Positions 53,633-62,934 are shown, counted from the stretch's first letter. The stretch: DNA of 64,000 nucleotides from ZC4RG42 sp036676355 (GCA_036676355.1 JAKFDA010000072.1:62001-126000); one strand, 5' to 3'. A program made the numbers and translations. The notes: generated by a model from the letters alone, not told the origin.

Positions 53633-56080
53633 TTGAAATTCGTTCAATACCTCAAATCCGTCGCTGATCGGATGTCCGCACCTTGGCGTATCGCCAGGGC
53701 ATCGGATCAACCCGCGCTTACCCGCATAAAGGCCGTCTTCACCGGGCTGGTGAGGCTGGCGGTCGCGGCGGTCTTGCTGCTGGTGGCGTACACGCTGTTG
53801 CTCATCCCGTTCACGCCCGACGTGACGAACGCGTACAAGGGCAGCACCGAACAACCCTCGGTGCTGCTCTCGTCCGACGGCAAGACGCTGGCCTCTTATC
53901 GACGCATGAATCGCAGCTGGGTGAGCCTCGACAAAATCTCGCCGCACGTGGTCAAGGCGCTGATTGCCACCGAGGACCATCGCTTCCACGAACACCACGG
54001 TATTGACTGGCGACGCACGCTGTCCTCCGTTGCACTCACGCTTTCCGGTGATCTGCAGGGCGGCTCGACCATCACGCAACAACTGGCGCGCAATCTCTAC
54101 CCGGAGCAGATGGGGCGCTCGCGCTCGGTGACGCGCAAGCTCAAGGAAATGATCACCGCGCTCAAACTCGAGTACGTTTATGACAAGACGGAAATCCTCG
54201 AGCTTTATCTCAACACGGTGCCTTTTCTCTACAACGCCTACGGCACCGAAATGGCGGCGCGGACCTACTTCGACAAACACGCCGCCCAACTCGATGTGCT
54301 GGAAAGCGCGACGCTGGTCGGCATGCTCAAGGGCACCTATTACTACAACCCGCGCATTCATCCGGAGCGGGCGGTGGAGCGACGCAACGTGGTGCTGTCG
54401 CAAATGGCCAAGCGCGGCGTGCTGACCGAAGCAGCGGCCGCAAGTCTGCAAAAAAAACCGCTGCGGCTCGATTTCGAACTGCAGACGGAAGCCATGGGTC
54501 CGGCGCCGCATTTCGCCCTGCATATCAAGAACTGGCTGATCGACTGGGCCGACCAGAACGGTTATGACGTTTACGCCGACGGGCTGCGGGTGCACACCAC
54601 CATCGACAGTCGATTGCAGGCTCTCGCCAATCAGGCGGTCGAGCGCCAGCTCACCTACCTGCAGGCCGTGGCGGAGGTGGAATGGGCCTCGCCATCCAGA
54701 CGTCTGCTTTCCACCGATCCGCAACGCTATGTCGCATTGAGCAAGCGCGTAACGCCGTTCGAACATTTCTGGAACAGCAAGGCCGATCTGCTTGCGCAAT
54801 TCATCGCCGCGAGCCCGGAGTACAAGAAGGCGATCGCCAACGGCGACGCCGAAGAAGCGGTATTGGCCCAGTTGCGCGCGGATGGCGCCTTCATGAAAAG
54901 ACTGCAGTCCGACAAGACGCGGTTGCAGGCCGGCTTCGTGGCGATCGAACCGTCTTCGGGCGCCGTGCGCGCGTGGGTCGGCAGCCGCGATTTTTCGACC
55001 GATCAGTACGACCATGTCAGCACCGCGCAGCGCCAACCCGGCTCGACCTTCAAGGCTTTCGTGTATGGCGCGGCGTTGCAGGACGGCATGTCTTCGCGCC
55101 AGACTTTTCCCGATGTGGTGGTCGAAATCCCGATGCCGGACGGCAGCGTGTGGCGACCCTCGGATGCGCGCGGGCCGAGCGGCGAACAAATCAGCATGCG
55201 CGACGGCCTGGTTTATTCGAAGAACACCATCACGGCGCAGGTGATGCGCGAGATCGGTACCAAGCGGGTGGTCCAACTCGCACAAAAGATGGGCGTGCGC
55301 GACAGCAAGATGACGCCGGTGCCGTCGCTCGCGCTCGGTACGAGCCCGGTCACACTGCTGGAAATGGTCACGGGCTACGCCACGATCGCTGACCGGGGTC
55401 GCTACAAGGCGCCGTGGCTGGTCTGGCGCATCACCGATAAGGACGGCACGGTGCTCGCCGAGTTCAGCCGCGAGAGCGAAGTCGCGATGAAGGAGGAAAC
55501 CGCGGTCGAGCTGGTCGACATTCTGCGTGACGCGATCGACGAAGGAACGGGCCAGGGCATCCGCACCCGATTCGGTATCGACGCCGACGTCGCGGGCAAG
55601 ACCGGTACCACGCAGAGCAACGCGGACGGCTGGTTCATCCTGATGCATCGCCAACTCGTGGCCGGCGCGTGGGTCGGCTTCAACGATCCGCGCGTGCATA
55701 TGCGCAGCGGGTACTGGGGGCAGGGCGGTCATAACGCGCTTCTCGTGGTGGGTGATTTCTATCGTCACGCCTTGCGTGCGCGCCTGATCAACGCGTCGAT
55801 GCGTTTCCCCAATCCGCCGACTGAAAATATCTTCCGCAACTGGTACGAAGAACTCGAACGCCAGTTCCGCCGATGGGGCGGTGAAGAGCAGTCGCCGCCA
55901 TCGCGCGCGCCGGCGCAGCGACGACCGCCTCCATCCGACGAGGAGTCGGAGGACGAATCCGCCTATGCGGATATCGAGGAAGCGGCGCGCGATGTCGAGC
56001 AAGGCCTGCGCAAGCTCGAAGAAATCGGCGACCTGATTCAGCGTCGGTTCGGCGGCGCGCCCGAGCGCGAGGGGCGCTAG
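53633..56080 (+). CDS. class A bifunctional penicillin-binding protein (PBP1A-like)
   Basis: An 815-residue inner-membrane peptidoglycan synthase with one N-terminal helix (about 41-60, VRLAVAAVLLLVAYTLLLIPF). The GT51 transglycosylase shows ATEDHRFHEHHG (catalytic Glu near 114) and GGSTITQQLARNLYPEQMG. The transpeptidase has GSTFKAF (active Ser near 471), SKN (near 529) and KTGTT (near 656). The C terminus is an acidic, Pro-rich tail and a helix. The TTG start at 53633 has weak SD support; ATG 53672 is the alternative. It is monocistronic with a hairpin at its end. Confidence 0.93.
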   Translation: MKFVQYLKSVADRMSAPWRIARASDQPALTRIKAVFTGLVRLAVAAVLLLVAYTLLLIPFTPDVTNAYKGSTEQPSVLLSSDGKTLASYRRMNRSWVSLDKISPHVVKALIATEDHRFHEHHGIDWRRTLSSVALTLSGDLQGGSTITQQLARNLYPEQMGRSRSVTRKLKEMITALKLEYVYDKTEILELYLNTVPFLYNAYGTEMAARTYFDKHAAQLDVLESATLVGMLKGTYYYNPRIHPERAVERRNVVLSQMAKRGVLTEAAAASLQKKPLRLDFELQTEAMGPAPHFALHIKNWLIDWADQNGYDVYADGLRVHTTIDSRLQALANQAVERQLTYLQAVAEVEWASPSRRLLSTDPQRYVALSKRVTPFEHFWNSKADLLAQFIAASPEYKKAIANGDAEEAVLAQLRADGAFMKRLQSDKTRLQAGFVAIEPSSGAVRAWVGSRDFSTDQYDHVSTAQRQPGSTFKAFVYGAALQDGMSSRQTFPDVVVEIPMPDGSVWRPSDARGPSGEQISMRDGLVYSKNTITAQVMREIGTKRVVQLAQKMGVRDSKMTPVPSLALGTSPVTLLEMVTGYATIADRGRYKAPWLVWRITDKDGTVLAEFSRESEVAMKEETAVELVDILRDAIDEGTGQGIRTRFGIDADVAGKTGTTQSNADGWFILMHRQLVAGAWVGFNDPRVHMRSGYWGQGGHNALLVVGDFYRHALRARLINASMRFPNPPTENIFRNWYEELERQFRRWGGEEQSPPSRAPAQRRPPPSDEESEDESAYADIEEAARDVEQGLRKLEEIGDLIQRRFGGAPEREGR

Positions 56081-56110
56081 ATGTCGCGCATCGAACCGAT
56101 GCGCGACATC
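56080..56110 (+). terminator. perfect 14-base hairpin at the PBP stop
   Basis: GATGTCGCGCATCG (56080-56093) and CGATGCGCGACATC (56097-56110) pair perfectly around AAC, beginning at the last base of the stop codon. No U run follows. It is probably a terminator or mRNA-stabilising structure. Confidence 0.55.
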
Positions 56111-56368
56111 CTCGGCACTTAATCGGACATTCCCTAAGCCTTTTAAATTCGACGCACGACAGTGCGGCCGCTAAAATCGCGCCGCCCTTTCGGCGCATGT
56201 CGAAGCACGGTTCTCGCTGCATCGAACCGTGCGGTGCCGCCTCCCTTTGGCGACACGGGTGTTCCGTTCTACTCCCCGAATAGCAAGGCGCTCGTCGCTC
56301 GTCTATTTTCTGGCGAGCGCGCTTGATTCGATCGTGATTTTCAAACAACAACAACACAGGAGCATTTC

Positions 56369-57490
56369 ATGATTCGCACTGTAGTTCTACGCGCCGCGGC
56401 GGCCATCGGCATCGCGGTTGCAAGCACCGCGTTCGCGCGAGGGCCGATTCTTGTCGGTCAATCCGCGCCGCTGTCCGGCCCGAGCATGGAAGTCGGCCAG
56501 GATATACGCGCCGGCGCATTGGCCTATTTCAACAAGGTCAACGCCGCGGGCGGCGTGAACGGTCAAAAGATCGAATTGATCTCGCTCGACGATGCGAGCA
56601 CGACGTCCAGATCGGAAGCCAACACCATCACCCTCGTCGAACAGCGCAATGTGATCGCGCTGTTCGGCTATGGCAGCGCGACGTTGAGCGTGCCGGCGCT
56701 CGGTATTGTGGAACGCGCGAAGGTGCCGTTCTTCGCGCCATTCAGCGGCGCCGATGTGCTGCGTCAGGCCAATCCATACGTTTACAACCTGCGCGCGAGC
56801 TACGCCGACGAACTGGAGAAGATCGTCGAGCACTACAGCACGCTGGGCATGAGCCGCTTCGCTGTCCTTCACTATGATGACGCGATAGGCAAGCAGAACC
56901 TTGGCGCAGTGGAACGCGCGCTGAAAAGCCACAAGCTGTCCGCAGTTGCGGCTGCGCCGATCAAGCGCGGGCAGACCGATGTGGCGGCGCAGGTCAGCGC
57001 CATTCTGAACGTCAAGCCGCAGGTCGTCATTGCCACGACGCGTTTCGACGGCACGGCCGAGTTCATCAAGCGCGCGCGCCGCCAGGGTTCGGCGGCGCAA
57101 TTTGTCAGCACCTCGTTCGCCGGCGCGAACGCGCTTGCCGAGGAACTCGGCGGTGAGGGCGTTGGCGTGTTGATGTCGCAGGTCGTTCCGACACCATCGC
57201 GCGGCTCCGTGCGGATCGTGAAGGAATTCAAGCAGGCGATCGCCAGTGTGGCCCCTGAAAGAAGCGAGTCGTTCACCGCGCTGGAGAGTTTCATTGCGGC
57301 GAAGGCGCTTGCCGAGGGCATCAGGCGCGCCGGTGCGAATCCGACCCGCGCCGGCTTGCTGCGCGCGCTCGATTCGCTGCACGATTACGACGTCGGCGGC
57401 TACGCCGTGCGTTTCTCCCCGGAAAATCGCAACGGCAGCACGTTCGTCACGCTGACCATGCTCGGTCGCGATCTGAGCTTCCGCGAATAG
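56369..57490 (+). CDS. branched-chain amino acid/amide-type ABC substrate-binding protein
   Basis: A 373-residue periplasmic binding protein with signal peptide (VVLRAAAAIGIAVASTAFA) and a type I fold: ILVGQSAPLSGPSMEVGQDIRAGALAYF, FGYGSATLSVPALGI and the hinge-like AVLHYDDAIGKQNLG. It belongs to the LivJ/Peripla_BP_6 family. No permease or ATPase gene lies beside it, so it may serve a distant transporter or act as a sensor. CAGGAG precedes the ATG. Confidence 0.88.
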   Translation: MIRTVVLRAAAAIGIAVASTAFARGPILVGQSAPLSGPSMEVGQDIRAGALAYFNKVNAAGGVNGQKIELISLDDASTTSRSEANTITLVEQRNVIALFGYGSATLSVPALGIVERAKVPFFAPFSGADVLRQANPYVYNLRASYADELEKIVEHYSTLGMSRFAVLHYDDAIGKQNLGAVERALKSHKLSAVAAAPIKRGQTDVAAQVSAILNVKPQVVIATTRFDGTAEFIKRARRQGSAAQFVSTSFAGANALAEELGGEGVGVLMSQVVPTPSRGSVRIVKEFKQAIASVAPERSESFTALESFIAAKALAEGIRRAGANPTRAGLLRALDSLHDYDVGGYAVRFSPENRNGSTFVTLTMLGRDLSFRE

Positions 57491-57635
57491 AGACGGTAAA
57501 GGTTTCGGCGCAGGGGGGACGTTTGCCTGCCCTACGCCGTAAACCGGTAGTTGCGCACGAGTTCGACCAAGCGCGACTAACGCAATCGAATGTCGCTGTT
57601 CTGAACGCTCGCGCCGTGACTTGAATGCAAAGGGC

Positions 57636-58478
57636 TCAGTCGCGCCGGCGGCCCCGACGTACGTAAACGAAGGCGAGCAATGCCACGCCGAACAGTGCCG
57701 TGGGGCCGGGCTCGTCCACCTGTTGCAGCAGCGCTTGAACGGCGAGCGATGGCTGCGCCGAAATGAAGAAATAGGGCTGAAATGCGGTGGTGGCATTCTC
57801 ACGCGTCATCATGCCGAGGCACCCGGGCGCGAGCGCGACGGCGCGGCAAGCGTCCGGTAGCAGCGGGACGACACCGGGCGCGATGATCGAAATCGTATAA
57901 AGCCACTCGTCGAACGCGAACTGGATGGGCTGCAACTCCGCCGGATTCGCGAGCGCGAAAATATCGCGGCAGCCGCGAAGATTGAGCGGATCGAAAATCG
58001 ACGTGCCGTCGGCGCACACGCGCGATGCCGGTCGATTGGGCGACTCATGGAAGAGCAGATCGAACTCCAGCGTCGGCCCGTTCAGCGTAAAAGCGCCATT
58101 GAACGGCGGATTGGGCGCAATGGGCGCCAGTCGCAGCACATTGCGCAGTGTCACCGTGTCGAGTGTGAACTCCGAAGGATTGACATGATTGTGGTGCAAT
58201 AGCCCGGAGCCGGGCGCAAAACCGAAGGTCGAAACGACGCCGCTGCTGTTGCCATCCGCGATCAGGGTGTTGCGTTCGCCCGAACCCCAGCTCAACGTCG
58301 TCGGCAGATTCAGCGCTTCGCCGGAATTGCCGCTAACCGAAATGCCGTCTCCGCTGTAGTCCGAGAAACCGATTTCATCGTAATACTGCCATTGCGTAAT
58401 CAGTGCGGCGTTCGCTGCGCCGGACCAGGTAAACGCCGCGATTGCCGCGGCGGCCATGCATTTCACAACGTGCTTCAA
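57636..58478 (-). CDS. PEP-CTERM sorting-domain protein (likely XrtA substrate, THxN-like)
   Basis: A 280-residue secreted protein. The signal peptide (MKHVVKCMAAAAIAAFTWSG, cleavage near ANA) precedes a beta-rich domain containing HHNHVNPSEF, similar to THxN-type PEP-CTERM proteins. The C terminus (254-280) is a sorting signal: DEPGPTALFG, a hydrophobic helix (VALLAFVYV) and RRGRRRD. The first Pro of the PEP motif is Asp here. Exosortase A encoded at 31936 should process it at the inner membrane. TTG 58476-58478 is preceded by GGAGG seven bases away, which decides this start. Four Cys residues may form two disulfides. Confidence 0.82.
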   Translation of the reverse strand: MKHVVKCMAAAAIAAFTWSGAANAALITQWQYYDEIGFSDYSGDGISVSGNSGEALNLPTTLSWGSGERNTLIADGNSSGVVSTFGFAPGSGLLHHNHVNPSEFTLDTVTLRNVLRLAPIAPNPPFNGAFTLNGPTLEFDLLFHESPNRPASRVCADGTSIFDPLNLRGCRDIFALANPAELQPIQFAFDEWLYTISIIAPGVVPLLPDACRAVALAPGCLGMMTRENATTAFQPYFFISAQPSLAVQALLQQVDEPGPTALFGVALLAFVYVRRGRRRD

Positions 58479-58663
58479 ACTTCATCCTCCATCGAACCGG
58501 CGACCGCCCGATGCGTCGCCACGGAACCGATGGAACGATGCAGTTCACAAGCCGGGATTCGGGTTTGTGAACTTGTTTTGCAGTTGAAGGGTGCGTGCCA
58601 TGAAGTTCCTCGATATCGGCGCATCGCCGCGGTGGACAAAGACGTGCGCGCAATGCGCCGGAT

Positions 58664-59632
58664 TCAACAGCCCAATACGCACCGGCCTTTACTGTCGAAC
58701 TGCATCGGCTTGCCGCTTAGCGGTATGTACACCGGGACCTTGGTCGCCTCCTTGAAGGTTGTGGTTTTGGTCCGGGGCAGCAGCTTGCCGTTTTGCGTGG
58801 CGGCTTCGTTCGCATGCGAGGCGATGACGCCGTTCGGTTTCACCAGTTCATTGATGACGTAGGCGGCTTCGGTCGGGCCGGTCGTGAAGGTGCCGCCGAT
58901 ATTGAGTACGGCGAGGCTTGCCTTGTAGAAGCGGCGCACAACCATATCCTGCTCGGCGGTGATGCCGGTGTCGCCGGACAGATAGACCACCAGGCCGTTG
59001 GTGAACATCAATACATATCCACCGGGCGGGCCGATGTAGGCGGTGAGGCCGCTGGCGGCGAGCGCCTCGCCGTGGCCGTGATCGAGAAATTTCGGATCGA
59101 GACCGTTGCTATGCACCGCAGGTACGCCGGCAATTGCAACGCCGCCGACTTTTGTCAGACCACCGAAGCGCAATCCCTGCACTTGCGCGGGATCGCCGCC
59201 CGCGGCCTTCAACTTCGGCCCGAAGAATGACGGCATCTCGCCGCCGAGTATCAGCTGCGCTTTTTTCGCGACGGCGATGTTCACGGTATTGGATGTCGGC
59301 GTGACCTTCACCGAAAAATCGGGTGCCGCGCAGGTTCCCGCATTGGCTTCGGGTTGATGCACATCGCCGAGATGATCGCCATGCACATGGCTCAACAGCA
59401 CCGCATCGCTCTTGCCGAGGCGCGGATGTTCGCCGCCGCGCACCGTCCTGCCCGCATCGTAAAGAATGCGCGTGCCGTCTGGGTCTTCGAAAATCAATGC
59501 GCGGTCATAACGGCAGAATTCGCCGTCATGGCTGCCCAGCGGCGTGACCGTGACATTCGCTGCAACAGATTGAGTCGCCATGCCGACAAAACCGAGCGAC
59601 AGCACGATCAGGGCTCCGGACAATTTCTTCAT
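58664..59632 (-). CDS. secreted metallo-beta-lactamase-fold hydrolase
   Basis: A 322-residue protein with signal peptide (MKKLSGALIVLSLGFVGMA, cleavage after VAA). The metal motif LLSHVHGDHLGD is HxHxDH, with YLSGDTG and VIASHANE as further metal-site segments, resembling the UlaG-like lactonase branch. Substrate unknown; a periplasmic location follows from the signal peptide. The ATG at 59630-59632 has AGAGG three bases upstream and starts the signal peptide. Confidence 0.87.
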   Translation of the reverse strand: MKKLSGALIVLSLGFVGMATQSVAANVTVTPLGSHDGEFCRYDRALIFEDPDGTRILYDAGRTVRGGEHPRLGKSDAVLLSHVHGDHLGDVHQPEANAGTCAAPDFSVKVTPTSNTVNIAVAKKAQLILGGEMPSFFGPKLKAAGGDPAQVQGLRFGGLTKVGGVAIAGVPAVHSNGLDPKFLDHGHGEALAASGLTAYIGPPGGYVLMFTNGLVVYLSGDTGITAEQDMVVRRFYKASLAVLNIGGTFTTGPTEAAYVINELVKPNGVIASHANEAATQNGKLLPRTKTTTFKEATKVPVYIPLSGKPMQFDSKGRCVLGC

Positions 59633-59696
59633 CGACCTCTCCTTGACGTAGCGCATATCGTTGAGCGGCGGGCGAAGTGCAAGTCCGGCGAGGCCC

Positions 59697-60245
59697 TCAC
59701 AGCGGCAGCCCGGCCTGCGTCGCGCCGTATCGGAGCGCTCCGTCGACGATGCGCGCAGCGGATGTGTAGGGATGCTCCACTGCCTTGCCCTTTTCCATAA
59801 TGTGCAGCACCTGCGTGCCTCCGGCCTTCAAAGCGTCCGCAATCATCGAGCGATGACAGCGCCACCAGACCGCTTCCGAGCACAACAACGCCGCACGCCG
59901 TGCGCGTGCGGCGTCGACGAATCGTTCAAGACCGTCCTTGAACGCCGCCGTATCCATGTAATCGGCGTAGCCGCGAAAGGAAACATTGCGCCACACGGTA
60001 TGCGGCGAGTCCGGTTTCGCCGTCCGGCGTCCGCCCAGTTCGGCAAACGCCTCGTAGGCAATGCCCGATTGCGCGAGCGACGCAGCGAGCGGTTCCGGAT
60101 TGAACTGCGGATACTTGCGCGATCCCGCGTGGCGGCGCACGTCTCCAACAAGTTCGATCCGCTGAGCGCGAAGCAGCGCGAGAAATTCGTCGATCGTGCG
60201 AGTCGAATGCCCGATGGTCCAGACAGTGAGCGGAGCGAGGGACAT
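59697..60245 (-). CDS. DUF488 family protein
   Basis: About 182 residues. Typical motifs are WTIGHSTRTIDEFLALL, GDVRRHAGSRKYPQFN and CSEAVWWRCHRSMIADAL. The conserved Cys/His set suggests a nucleic-acid- or metal-linked enzyme, but no activity is established for the family. The ATG at 60243-60245 (MSLAPLTVW) is family-like; a GTG at 60261-60263 adds six residues. Confidence 0.88.
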   Translation of the reverse strand: MSLAPLTVWTIGHSTRTIDEFLALLRAQRIELVGDVRRHAGSRKYPQFNPEPLAASLAQSGIAYEAFAELGGRRTAKPDSPHTVWRNVSFRGYADYMDTAAFKDGLERFVDAARARRAALLCSEAVWWRCHRSMIADALKAGGTQVLHIMEKGKAVEHPYTSAARIVDGALRYGATQAGLPL

Positions 60246-60310
60246 GAAATTTGTGGGTGGCACGGCAAGCTATGGTGTACGCGTTTGCTGCAGGATCGGT
60301 GCCGCGCCGG

Positions 60311-60643
60311 TTAATCGCCTGTCGGCGCGAACATGATGATCGCCATTCCGGCGAGCGCGACGGATGAGCCGATCAGATCCCATGTCGTCGGCCTGATGCC
60401 GTCCACGGTCCAGAGCCACAGGATCGCCACGCAGACATAAATGCCGCCGTATGCCGCATAAACCCTTCCTGCCGCGGTCGGATGCAGCGACAGCAGCCAC
60501 GCGAACAACGCCAGACTCAACGCCGCCGGTATCAGCAGCCACACGCTTTTGTCTGCACGAAGCCAGAGATAGGGTAGATAGCAGCCGACAATCTCGGCGA
60601 CCGCTGTTACGACAAAGAGGGAAATCGTTTTCAGTTCGAACAT
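60311..60643 (-). CDS. YnfA/UPF0060 family membrane protein
   Basis: A 110-residue protein with four predicted helices, EIVGCYLPYLWLR, AWLLSLHP, GRVYAAYGGIYVCVAILWLW and DLIGSSVALAGMAIIMF. The length and GRVYAAYGG motif fit YnfA, an SMR-like small multidrug-transporter relative. The start at 60643 (MFELKTI) was chosen over a longer reading without coding character. Confidence 0.92.
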   Translation of the reverse strand: MFELKTISLFVVTAVAEIVGCYLPYLWLRADKSVWLLIPAALSLALFAWLLSLHPTAAGRVYAAYGGIYVCVAILWLWTVDGIRPTTWDLIGSSVALAGMAIIMFAPTGD

Positions 60644-60696
60644 GGCGCCGCACAAAAAGAAGCGAGGCGTCGAAGATAACAGCCGCAAAGCCACCT

Positions 60697-60891
60697 TCAG
60701 GTTTTTGTTCCCAAGGCCTTTTCGATTTTCTTGTCGGTCTTGTATTGACTCAACGCATACACCGCCCAGATTGCGGCCGGTATCCAGCCGATCAGCGTGA
60801 ACTGCAGGATCAGGCAGATGATCCCGGCGATCGGGCGGCCGATGGTGAAGAATACGAAGAACGGCAGAAAGAGCGCGAGTATCAGGCGCAT
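60697..60891 (-). CDS. YqaE/Pmp3 family membrane protein
   Basis: A 64-residue protein with two transmembrane helices (LALFLPFFVFF, GIICLILQFTLIGWIPAAIWAVY) and a charged tail (YKTDKKIEKALGTKT). It matches the Pmp3/YqaE family of small stress-related membrane proteins. AAAGGATCC lies upstream of the ATG. Confidence 0.9.
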   Translation of the reverse strand: MRLILALFLPFFVFFTIGRPIAGIICLILQFTLIGWIPAAIWAVYALSQYKTDKKIEKALGTKT

Positions 60892-60979
60892 AAGGGATCC
60901 TTTGCGGGCGTGTTCATTTCCGGTGATGGATTGGGCGAGACCGGTCGAGCGGGGCGCTCAACCGGTCGTGCGCGCCATA

Positions 60980-61423
60980 TCAGGCATTGTCGCCGCCGCG
61001 CAGCATGGCAAGGCCGCGCGAGATCAGGTCGTCGTGATTCTCCGGAATTTTTCCGTCGGGCGTCAGTCGATCGACGATTTCGGGCAGGATGCGCGCCAGC
61101 GCCAAACTCGTTTCACTTTTCGGTGTGCCGAGTTGCGATGCGATGTCGCCGATCGTCGAAGGCCCGAACGCCTGCTCGAGCTGTTCACCGGACACCTCCA
61201 TGTTGGGGCCGGTGCCGATCCAGGATTCAGCCTGCTGCCCCAGGCCCTTTCTGCGCAGCAGATCAAGCACGCCGGACAGACCGCCGTACTGCTGCAACAG
61301 GGACATGGCGGCCGTAATCAAATCATTGTCGTCCTCGCCGCCGAGACCGTCGAGCAACCCGCCCAACGGGCCCGACGACTGCGACGCTGCATCGTTGCCG
61401 AAAATTCCATTCAAGAGTCCCAT
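60980..61423 (-). CDS. YidB/DUF937 family protein
   Basis: A 147-residue soluble protein starting MGLLNGIFGNDAA with the family pattern GGLSGVLDLLRRKGLGQQAESWIGTG and ending LPEIVDRLTPDGKIPENHDDLISRGL. Function unknown. CGGGAGA precedes the ATG at 61421-61423. Confidence 0.9.
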   Translation of the reverse strand: MGLLNGIFGNDAASQSSGPLGGLLDGLGGEDDNDLITAAMSLLQQYGGLSGVLDLLRRKGLGQQAESWIGTGPNMEVSGEQLEQAFGPSTIGDIASQLGTPKSETSLALARILPEIVDRLTPDGKIPENHDDLISRGLAMLRGGDNA

Positions 61424-61442
61424 AGCGATCTCCCGAAGAAGA

Positions 61443-61561
61443 GTTAGGGAATGGCTGATCAAGTGCCGAGCTGTACGAGCGAGGACAAAGCAATCAATCG
61501 CTTATGCGAAACGAACTGGCGATCGCCTCGATCAAACAACCTTAATCAGAGCTTCCTTAGC
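61443..61561. mobile_element. MITE-like small repeated element with imperfect terminal inverted repeats
   Basis: The left end (GTTAGGGAATGGCTGATCAAG) and the reverse complement of the right end (GCTAAGGAAGCTCTGATTAAG) match at 15 of 21 positions, bounding 119 bases with no open reading frame of note. Its internal core 61469-61493 recurs at 23341-23365 (24/25), and its left end recurs at 16663. This fits a degenerate non-autonomous element in the 245-base gap between two minus-strand genes. Confidence 0.55.
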
Positions 61562-61668
61562 CGTACTCGGTACACCGGCACCGCGCCGCTGCGCCGAGGC
61601 GAAATGGAATCATGCGAACCTTATTCCCAGAGCATTTTCCATTGAAACGTTGTGGACGAAATCGAACC

Positions 61669-62505
61669 TCAGGGTTGCGCCGCCGCCTGGCCAGCAACGT
61701 GCCGGCGAATCTCGCGCAGCTTCGCTTTGAGGCGTTGCCTGTTGTCCGGCCCGGCGCGCAGCAGCATCTTCTGGCCGGCCGATAAAGCCTCGAGTTCGGG
61801 ATTGACGAAGCGGTAATTGACCCACGGGCGTACCCGTTCCGTCTCGCTCTCGACCGCGGTCAGTTTGACCTTGAGCGGACCGGCCGGATCTGGCGTGGCG
61901 AGCAGGTGATCGATAACAGCGACCAGCCGGTCGTTGAAATAGGCGTCGGGATAGCCCAGGTCCTCGTATGCGCGCTGGAAAAGCGCGTAGTGTTTTTTGT
62001 AGAGCGCGGCCGCGCCCGCCACGTCGACGGATTCGATGAAATGCACGAACGGCACGTAGCGTTTGCTGTTCTCGTCGCTGATCACGCCCTCGCTTTCGCT
62101 TCCTTCCACGGTGAAGCGCGTCGGGGCCGGATTCACCGGCCATACTTTCGGGCTGGCGTGGCTACGCGCCAGATTGTCGACCGTGGCTACCGCGCGCATG
62201 GGGAAGTCGTTGATGCGCAGAAACGAAGCGACCGCGTCACGGCCGAGCAGATCGATGAGCGCGGCATCGATACGCTGATCCGCTTCCTCCAGCGTCGGCG
62301 CGGAGGCAGCGTCTTTTTCCGTGGGCGTCACCGACTCGATCGGGTACTTGATTGCCGGTGCTTTGGGCGCGGGCTGCTCGATTTGCGGTTCGGTTGTGGG
62401 CGCGGCGATGTCCGCCGGCGGTGGCGCTTGTCGCTGCCACCACAAGAACGCAGCGCCGGCGGCGGCGACTACCAATAGCGCAAGGACGAGTACGGTTTTA
62501 TTCAT
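61669..62505 (-). CDS. DUF3014 domain-containing membrane-anchored protein
   Basis: A 278-residue protein. An N-terminal helix (VLVLALLVVAAAGAAFLWW) is followed by a Pro/Ala/Glu-rich linker to about 60, then the DUF3014 domain with EEADQRIDAALIDLLGRDAV, NDFPMRAVATVDNLARS and RPWVNYRFVNPELEALSAGQ. The domain should sit in the periplasm. Function unknown. Confidence 0.88.
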   Translation of the reverse strand: MNKTVLVLALLVVAAAGAAFLWWQRQAPPPADIAAPTTEPQIEQPAPKAPAIKYPIESVTPTEKDAASAPTLEEADQRIDAALIDLLGRDAVASFLRINDFPMRAVATVDNLARSHASPKVWPVNPAPTRFTVEGSESEGVISDENSKRYVPFVHFIESVDVAGAAALYKKHYALFQRAYEDLGYPDAYFNDRLVAVIDHLLATPDPAGPLKVKLTAVESETERVRPWVNYRFVNPELEALSAGQKMLLRAGPDNRQRLKAKLREIRRHVAGQAAAQP

Positions 62506-62538
62506 GACATTCTCGCAAGCGGCCGGTGAAGTCGAACC

Positions 62539-62934
62539 TCATTCTAACAACCGGTCAGTCTGGCGGGCGTAGCTGACCGTAAGCATCTCCCACTGATGCC
62601 CGTCGGGCTCGTTCCAGTAGACATTGCCGAATTGGGCATTGACCTGCATGTCCACGGGTCCGTGCACCGCGCTGCGATACGCGATCCCGGCTGCTTTGAT
62701 GCGCGCGAGAATGGCATCGAACGTTTCCCGGCTGACGCGGAAACAATAGTGATGGACAGGAAAGGGCTCCTGCGTTTCGACGAAGTCGAGCGTCAAATCG
62801 TCGTTGAGGTAGACAGGCGCAAAGGGGCCCATGCCGGTCTCCGCCCATGCAACACCGAGCAGTTCCGCCAGGCATTTTGCCGATGCAACCTTGTCGTGTG
62901 TCGGCACGATGAAGTGATCGAGATATATGGCCAT
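62539..62934 (-). CDS. VOC (glyoxalase-like) family protein
   Basis: A 131-residue protein with two beta-alpha-beta-beta-beta repeats: AIYLDHFIVPTHDK at the start, PVHHYCFRVSRETFDAILARI in the middle and FGNVYWNEPDGHQWEMLT at the end, positions where the fold binds metal. Resembles dioxygenase/glyoxalase-type small proteins; substrate unknown. GGGAGG lies five bases before ATG 62932-62934. Confidence 0.88.
   Translation of the reverse strand: MAIYLDHFIVPTHDKVASAKCLAELLGVAWAETGMGPFAPVYLNDDLTLDFVETQEPFPVHHYCFRVSRETFDAILARIKAAGIAYRSAVHGPVDMQVNAQFGNVYWNEPDGHQWEMLTVSYARQTDRLLE

Noticed and set aside
53618..56002. 794-codon antisense open frame opposite the PBP gene
   Set aside because: Arg/His/Leu-rich shadow of a gene with all PBP catalytic motifs.
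56128..56138. short CATTCCCTAAG match to the end of the 61.4-kb repeat element
   Set aside because: About ten bases are too few to separate from chance and no core sequence is nearby.
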